A DNA stretch of 64,000 nucleotides from Monodelphis domestica. Taxonomy: Eukaryota; Chordata; Mammalia; Didelphimorphia; Didelphidae. The stretch spans positions 197,089,459-197,153,458 of the forward strand of contig NC_077234.1 of the NCBI RefSeq assembly GCF_027887165.1, written 5' to 3'. Of this stretch, positions 58,440-64,000 are shown one piece after another. How positions within the stretch are numbered: the stretch's first letter is position 1; each line of letters starts with the position of its first letter. The position numbers were made by a program, and so were the translations under genes. The notes beneath the pieces are model-generated. The model saw only the letters and a list, made by a program, of their open reading frames with translations, was not told where the DNA came from and ran no database searches.

Positions 58440-58705
58440 GGAAAGGTGGAAGAGGGAAAGCACTACTCTGTGGCAGATACTGTACTAAGCCCTTTTACAC
58501 GAGTATTATCTCATTTAATACTCATAACAACCCTGAGAAGTAGGTGCTATTATTATACCCATTTTACAGAGGTGGAAATGGAATTAGAGGAAACATTACT
58601 TGCCCCTAGTCACACAGCTAATAAATTTCCTGAATCTGCATTTGAACTTGGTCTTCTTGAGTCCAAGTTCAGCATTTTATTCACTATGCTAGCAGCTCCT
58701 CTAAG
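58440..58705 (-). repeat. MIR SINE, antisense, long copy
   Basis: Clear MIR landmarks: CTGTACTAAGCCCTTTTACACGAG, ATTATCTCATTTAATACTCATAACAACCCTGAGAAGTAGG, CCCATTTTACAGAGGTGGAAATG and CCCTAGTCACACAGCTAATAA. Confidence 0.8.
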
Positions 58706-58754
58706 ATGATTATATGCTAAAATAATCTTATGAATGAAATATTTTGGTATGGGT

Positions 58755-58945
58755 ACTTTCAGCAATTAATGGCTCTCTTTGCTGTGTGACCTAGGCAAAT
58801 CATTTAACCTCACCTAATATCAGTATTCTCATTTTTAAGATGACGATAATGGAACCCACCTCTTAGAGGGTTGTTTTGAGGACAAATTGAGATAGCATTT
58901 GTAAAACACTTTACTAAGTAATATAAGTGCTGTATAAATGTTCAT
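58755..58945 (+). repeat. MIR SINE, sense
   Basis: GCTGTGTGACCTAGGCAAATCATTTAACCTC, then ATGACGATAATGGAACCCACCTCTTAGAGGG and AGTGCTGTATAAATGTTC, are the 3' part of MIR in sense. Confidence 0.75.
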
Positions 58946-59339
58946 AATCCAACTGAGTGGAGATGATGCTTGACCCATTGCGTAGTTCTTTTTTTCTTTA
59001 TAATTTGAAAAGTCAAATTGAAGCTTTATTTCTGTTCTTGCATATTAACCTAGCAACTGGCATTATTCTCCACATTCATATATATATATATTATATATTA
59101 CATATAATATTATATTAAAGCAAAGTAAAACAGAATAATATATTATATAGTATGTGTAATATGTAATTTACATACATAATATAGATTTGACTATTTAAAT
59201 AGGGCTATAAGTTAAAGATAAAAATTAACATACTTAAATCTTGAGTTTGAAGTCTTTTTAGAAATGTATTTTTCCTCACTGGAGCAATATATACATGCTA
59301 CTGGTTATGTTCATGGAATGAATATCATCAGGTTGCATG

Positions 59340-59640
59340 GGTAATGATTTTTAGAGAATGAATGATGTATAACGTCATTCTGTGTTAAAGGCTGTGATCT
59401 GAGGGAAACTTGTGGTTAATACATCATTTTCTGCGCAACAGGCGAGTTGGCAAATCCAGGCTTTGGCAATATGAAGCAAAGTAAATGAATTTACTGGTTG
59501 CACAATGTGCTGTAACCAGTAATGAAATAAGAAGAGCAAACAGCAAATCCACATTAAACTTTTGGGGAGAAAAAGCAGTCAGATTTCCCTTGCACTAAGG
59601 AATGTGGGTATTGTAGGGGAAACGGTTGATACTTAGGCAA
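59340..59640. promoter_or_regulatory. IL18R1: Candidate intronic regulatory block with hairpin
   Basis: This non-repetitive stretch clusters TAACGTCATT (CRE-like, 59370-59379), TGTGGTTA (RUNX consensus, 59411-59418), a TGCGCAAC C/EBP-like core (59432-59439) and TTGCACAAT (C/EBP-like, 59498-59506). It also holds a hairpin: arms TTACTGGTT (59491-59499) and AACCAGTAA (59514-59522), with an inner GCAC-AAT-GTGC. RUNX and C/EBP act in T, NK and myeloid cells, where IL18R1 is expressed. Motif clustering alone is weak proof. Confidence 0.3.
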
Positions 59641-60124
59641 AACAAAAACAAAAATGAGTTTTAAATCCTCTGATGTTATATGTTTAAATCACATGGTGTT
59701 AACAGTTTCCACAATAGAAGTTTGAAAAGACCAAACTCTGAGCCTAGGTTTCCTTATCCCTAAAATGAAGGAGGAGAACAAATGCCCTCTGAGCACCCTT
59801 CCATCTCTAGAGATATGATTCTATTAAATAAATGGGTTAGAAAGAAATTAAAGGCTGCTACTATGGTCAACCACTGGTAAGATCTGACTCCACCAGATAA
59901 AGCTCCCAGAAAATAATGGCTATATTCATTGACTTAGACCCCAAACTGGATATCCAGAGCAATATCTACAAAAAAAGTGAAATGGTTATTTGATTGGTTT
60001 AGAAGAGTCTCTTCTCCACTCACTCAATGCAGGTTCTTGATCTGTTTATAAATAGGATAAAACATAGCAATACTATTAGTCTTTTCAGAACTTATAAATG
60101 ACCTGCTACAGGCAACTCAGTGAA

Positions 60125-60415
60125 TAGAGTGTCAGGCTGACACATTTTATAGATTAGGAAACTGAGGGAAATAAAGGTTAAATGACTTGACCAAGGTTAC
60201 TCAGCTAGTAAATATCTGAGGTAGGCTCTGAACTTGGATCTTAAAGCCTTCCACTTCAGGGCTCTAGCAACTATGCTATCTAATTGGGGGACTCTGAACA
60301 GTTTATTTAGGCTTTTTTAGCCTCAGTGTCCTCACCTATAAATGGAGATAATGATACAATCATGTTCTACCCATTATAGCTGTTAAAAGAAAAGCACTTT
60401 GTAAGCTATCGGGAA
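60125..60415. repeat. Antisense MIR-like piece followed by sense MIR-like piece
   Basis: 60135-60285 reads TTTTATAGATTAGGAAACTGAGGG and CCAAGGTTACTCAGCTAGTAA (antisense). 60300-60415 reads GCCTCAGTGTCCTCACCTATAAATGGAGATAATGATAC and AGCACTTTGTAAGC (sense). Confidence 0.65.
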
Positions 60416-60427
60416 CTATATGAGCCA

Positions 60428-60615
60428 AGGCAGCTATGTGTCTCAGTGAACAGAGAGTCAGGCAAAGAAATGGGAGGTCCTGAGTTCAAGTCTGACCTCA
60501 GACACTTCCTAGTTGTGTGACCTGGGGCAAGTAGTCACTTAACCCCAGTTGCCTACCCCTCACTGTTCTTCTGCTTGGAACCCTTGCTTAGTACCAATTC
60601 TAAGACAAAAAGTAA
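60428..60615 (+). repeat. SINE1_MD-type SINE, sense
   Basis: GGCAGCTATGTGTCTCAGTG, then GGTCCTGAGTTCAAGTCTGACC, CCTCACTGTTCTTCTGCTTGG and a decayed end AAAAAGTAAAAGTT. Nearly full length. Confidence 0.8.
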
Positions 60616-61429
60616 AAGTTAAGAAAAAGAACTATGTGGCCCAAATCGTCTATACATCTGTTTATATTATGATCACTTTCCCAAGGTTTCCACAGACCTT
60701 TAAATTCTTGGCCACTATTTGAATAATGATGATAATAACAATTCACCATCATATGACTGTCAGTTAAAAAGCACTTTTCCCAATTCCTACTCTTCGAAGC
60801 AAGAGAGTATAAATATGTTATCCCCATCCTGTGAGGAAACTGTTGTTGTTGCAACTTGTTGAATATTCTACAAGATTAAGTGTAAGAGGTTGGAAGTGGC
60901 CTTAGTCCTCTGATTTTCTCATAGATCAATGAACAGTTAACACATGAATGCTGCCTTTGCCTATCATAGGAAGAACACACATATCTAGCTGGGTAGATGA
61001 TGCTGCCCAATGGTCTTTCCTTCATATGGTGCTATTAAGGAATGGAATCCTTGATGGATTGATCTATGTTAAAAACTAGAAAAACATTCCCCTGTAGTTC
61101 CCAAACCTGGAGATTACTATGCAGCTACCCAGATAGCTACCAGAAAAGCTAAGCCCATTATCACCACTGCCTGTGCAAGCTGGCCAAAGATAAGGAATGA
61201 AAAGGAAATGGGCTAGTTACCCTTTCAGCTCTGAAATAACTCTAATTTTGCAGCTATGTTTTAGATTATGTGTATATATATATATACTTATATATGTATG
61301 AATATATAAATGGATCAAATAATCTTATATGAGTGGGTGGCTAGGAAGCCCTATTTACCATTTTGATTTGAGAGAGACAGAGAGAGAGAGAGAACAGGAG
61401 GGTCTGCATTTCTAGGTGTGGTCTAGTTT

Positions 61430-61625
61430 TTTTTAACCCTTACTCTCATCTTAGAATCAATAAGTATTGGTTCCAAGGCATAAGAGTGGTAAAGGCTAGG
61501 AAACTGAAGTTAAGTGACTTTCCCAGGGGCGCTTAGGTAGGAAATATCTGAGGCCAGATTCGAAGCCAGAACTTCCCATCTCTAAGCCTGACCTGAATCT
61601 ACTCAGCTTATTAGCTGCTCTGCGG
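61430..61625 (-). repeat. SINE1_MD-type SINE, antisense
   Basis: AACCCTTACTCTCATCTTAGAATC, then TATTGGTTCCAAGGCATAAG and CCCAGGGGCGCTTAGGTAGG, ending in a decayed CTCAGCTTATTAGCTGCTC. Confidence 0.8.
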
Positions 61626-61816
61626 TCTAGTTTTTGTGGTCAATCTTCTTTTTGCTTTTTCCGGTTGGAAGGTCTGTGGTCATTTTATGCACAATCAATT
61701 ATATTGTTTAAGTACAAACTATTCAAGTACTTTGGCAAATAAAATGACATGTTACAAGTCATAATATCACATGAAAAGATTAATTTGACATATTGTAAAG
61801 TGCACTCAGATACCAC

Positions 61817-61931
61817 CTGCTATTTATTTTGTTTATATTTATATTAGTATCATTCTCTTCCATATAATCCCAGTAAAGTCTACCATCCGTGCCATCCAGT
61901 ATAGCAGTACAGTTGAGTGTTTTCTTTTTTC
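61817..61931 (-). CDS. IL18R1: IL18R1 exon: Ig domain 3, first half
   Basis: A pyrimidine-rich acceptor (GGTTTAG) leads into GKKKTLNCTAILDGTDGRLY, then WDYMEENDTNINIKINS-type sequence. LNCTA holds the first Ig3 cysteine and YWDYMEEN the core Trp, matching RLNCSALL and YWMFGEEN of human IL18R1 as I recall them. The donor is CAG|gtggta. A second GT three bases on would also keep the frame and change the joint from SS to SRC, but the first has the better consensus. Confidence 0.9.
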
Positions 61932-62289
61932 CTAAACCAAAAAAAAAAAACCAGTAAGGAAAGATTTACTCTTATCACAACCCTAAAGCTATAGTTTCCC
62001 CCCCAAACAACATTAAGAAATTAATACTACCCAAATGTCCCATCATCTCCAATATACGTGAAGCATTTTAAAGACTATGAAACTAAGCACTTTAAAAGTA
62101 TAAATATTCAAGTCTTGTTTTAAGAAACCTCATTTACAAAAATCTAAACACAGGAAATTGACAATCATGTAGTTATTTGTAAGGTGTCCCCAAATTTTAT
62201 TTTTAAAATTGATTGTTTAGAATGTAGAATACATTACCCCATGGTAATAATCATAGAAAGGGTGGTTAGGTTCCCAGGATGGGATGTAA

Positions 62290-62880
62290 AGGGTGAGGTT
62301 ATAGACTAATAGTCGGTCAGAGTGAGAAGAGATCTCAGAGGTCAACCAGTACAACTCATTAACTAAAGAGTGGTGGATCAAGAACTGGTCTCAGTCTAAA
62401 GGACTGGATTCAAGTCCCAGTTCTGATAATATACTATCTGGGTGATCCTTAGCACCAAGCCACTTAAACTGTCAGTGTCTCCAGGCAACTCTCTTAAGAC
62501 CATAAATTATAGAAAAGATGTCAAGTTGCATTCATTGAGAAAGTTATTCAGGGAAAAAGAAATCAGTTCCTAGAATCATAAACCAAAGAATTTTAGAGCT
62601 AAAAGAGATCTTAGTGACAATCTATTCCCTCAGACTGAGAAACTGAGAACCGAAGAATCTAGATAATTTGCTCACAACCCACAGCTGATATTTATATCAC
62701 ATTTAAGATCCATAAAGTGTTTGATACTATTTTAGCCTCACCATAACTCTATAATGTTGTTATTAATGTCATTTTACAGATAAAGTAACTGAAGATCAGA
62801 CAATTTAAGTAACTTGTCCATGGTTACATGAGTATGGTCCAAATATTTATAGCCATGTCTTCTTAACTCCAAATCTGGGA
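62290..62880. repeat. Old SINE pieces (sense then antisense MIR/THER-like)
   Basis: 62385-62500 has GACTGGATTCAAGTCCCAGTTCTGA (sense tRNA-like B box). 62570-62700 resembles the GAATTTTAGAGCTAAAAGAGATCTTAG ... GAAACTGAGAAC type. 62685-62860 has the MIR antisense pattern (CCATAACTCTATAATGTTGTTATTAATGTCATTTTACAGATAAAG). All are old. Confidence 0.5.
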
Positions 62881-63024
62881 CTCAACCACTCCCTCATACA
62901 ATGAATTCTCTTCTCCTTTATTCAAAAACCATAAATCAACCAATTTTCCATTTCAAGCAATAACACCAAATGGAATTTGTTTCATGTTCTTTTTCTTAAC
63001 TTTACAACCAAATGGCCAAATTAT

Positions 63025-63525
63025 AATGGCACCATGAAGGTACTCCTCAGAACCTGGAAATATTATATTCAATTCTGGACCCTACAGTTGAAAGACCCTG
63101 GTGAGCTGCAACTAGAGAAGAGTAGCTAGCCTAGATTGTTAAGTGCCATGATTAAAGGAACTGGAAATGTTTATTTTAAAGAAGAGAAGACATGAGACAA
63201 GAGAGTAGACAAGAGGGCTGTCTTTAAAGTATCCATAGGTAATTCCTACAGAAGAGGGATTTGGTGTGTTACATTTCATTCCAATGGGTAGAAGAAGGGA
63301 CAATAAGTAGAAATTGTAGAAAAGAAATTTAGGTCTAATATAAGGGAAAACTCCCTAAAATCAGAGCTGTCCAAAACTGGAATCAAGTGCTTTGAGAGAA
63401 CAGTGAGTTCACTGGAGGTCTTTAAGCAGAGACTGGATGATGAATTTCAAACATATTAGAGAGGAGATTCCCTTTAGATATAGATTGGACTAGGTAATAA
63501 CTGCAGTCCCTTCCAATTCACAAAT
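63025..63525 (+). mobile_element. CR1/L3-like LINE 3' remnant
   Basis: The order GTATCCATAGGTAATTCCTACAGAAGAGGGATT, AAGAAATTTAGGTCTAATATAAGGGAAAACTCCC, CAGAGCTGTCCAAAACTGGAATC, GGAGGTCTTTAAGCAGAGACTGGATGATG and GACTAGGTAATAACTGCAGTCCCTTCCAATTC follows the 3' UTR of amniote CR1/L3 elements as I recall them. It is ancient. Confidence 0.55.
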
Positions 63526-63735
63526 TCTACGAAAACAAAAAATTTTAACTTCCCCAATAGGATAGCTTCACCAGAACAATGACAGACTGACTAGTGACCT
63601 AGGTATTTGAGTACTTCATCATCACTTAGTTTAGCTACTCTCATCCCTTTCACGAAAGGTTATTAAAAACCCAACTCTCCCCTTCTCCCCAACTCTTTTG
63701 TATAAACATAGGATATGTGTGTTTTATGGACATAC

Positions 63736-63798
63736 CTAATTCAGCTTCCACATAATTAGTCATATTCCCAAATAGTTTTGGCACTCTACTTATGTTAT
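63736..63798 (-). CDS. IL18R1: IL18R1 exon: linker from Ig domain 2 to Ig domain 3
   Basis: A small 63-base exon between TTAAAAAACAG and a gtatgt donor. The peptide NISRVPKLFGNMTNYVEAEL runs into G, completed by the next exon. VEAELGKKKTLNC parallels VAVELGKNVRLNC of human IL18R1 as I recall it. Two N-glycosylation sequons (NIS, NMT) are present. Phase agrees with both neighbours. This is the most 5' exon in the window. Confidence 0.85.
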
Positions 63799-64000
63799 CT
63801 GTTTTTTAAGAGGAAAAAAAATACATTATTCATGTACAGTACTTTTTAATGCACATATTAAAGTTCAATAACTGTATTCAATACACTAGAAGTCTAAATG
63901 TTTACAACATTTATGAAATGTTTCCATTTAACAAATATTTCATTCCATCCTACAATAACTAGAAAATGCATAAAATGTATAGGAGTTATATCCAAGACAT

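Larger units (their letters stand above)
57140..61816 (-). other. IL18R1: IL18R1 intron within Ig domain 3
   Basis: This large intron holds several old SINEs (listed separately), an AT-rich dinucleotide patch at about 59080-59165, a TA-rich run at about 61270-61305, and a non-repetitive block at 59340-59640 with a hairpin. Minus-strand open frames such as 57230-57436 have no recognised similarity. Confidence 0.5.
48943..64000 (-). other. IL18R1: IL18R1 gene, 3' part (six coding exons)
   Basis: IL18R1 is the ligand-binding alpha chain of the IL-18 receptor, a type I membrane protein with three Ig domains, one transmembrane helix and a cytoplasmic TIR domain. The window holds exons for the C-terminal 331 residues or so, out of about 540 in human. 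All six splice junctions agree in phase (1-1-2-1-1-1 reading toward the 3' end) and every internal intron has GT...AG ends. The signal peptide and Ig domains 1-2 lie beyond 64000. No stop or frameshift is seen, so the gene looks functional. Confidence 0.95.

Overview
The window looks like marsupial nuclear DNA, most likely from a didelphid opossum (Monodelphis-like). It is AT-rich and packed with marsupial-type L1 elements. It carries tRNA-derived SINEs of the SINE1_MD and MAR1 types, and the MAR1-type copies end in a BovB/RTE-like tail. It also holds a SPIN-type hAT element with a perfect target duplication. No prokaryotic features were seen. All family names come from recognition of sequence, not from database searches.

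Two host genes are visible, both on the minus strand and in the order conserved in mammals. (1) The 3' 60% of IL18R1 (interleukin-18 receptor alpha chain) lies at 48943-63798 in six coding exons: the Ig2-Ig3 linker, two exons for Ig domain 3, the transmembrane exon and two TIR exons. The 5' exons lie beyond 64000. (2) The signal-peptide exon of IL18RAP (the receptor's accessory chain) lies at 815-887. Its splice donor has the same phase that I recall for human IL18RAP, and the rest of the gene lies off the left edge. The two chains form the IL-18 signalling receptor, so the window spans the end of one subunit gene, about 48 kb of intergenic DNA, and the start of the other.

The intergenic interval is a stack of retrotransposons. 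There is an old, almost full-length L1 (6400-12330, minus) with an odd duplicated ORF1. A 5'-truncated L1 (14580-15731, minus) was interrupted by a full-length plus-strand L1 (15746-22536), which itself carries a solo LTR (19398-19747). A young full-length L1 (39270-45145, minus) is bounded by 15-bp duplications. Many older L1 fragments, a CR1/L2-clade LINE remnant, a SPIN MITE, a Charlie-like transposon, nested SINEs and an unnamed repeat family fill the gaps. The IL18R1 introns hold mostly old MIR/MAR SINEs, one tiny L1 insertion with a 16-bp duplication, and a non-repetitive block at 59340-59640 with a hairpin and clustered regulatory-like motifs.

I saw no tRNA, rRNA, CRISPR or other RNA genes and no clearly new gene system. 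The most interesting items are the IL18RAP first exon, the SPIN insertion, the duplicated ORF1 of the old L1, a repeat/L1 chimera at 33846-34733, and the intronic hairpin block.
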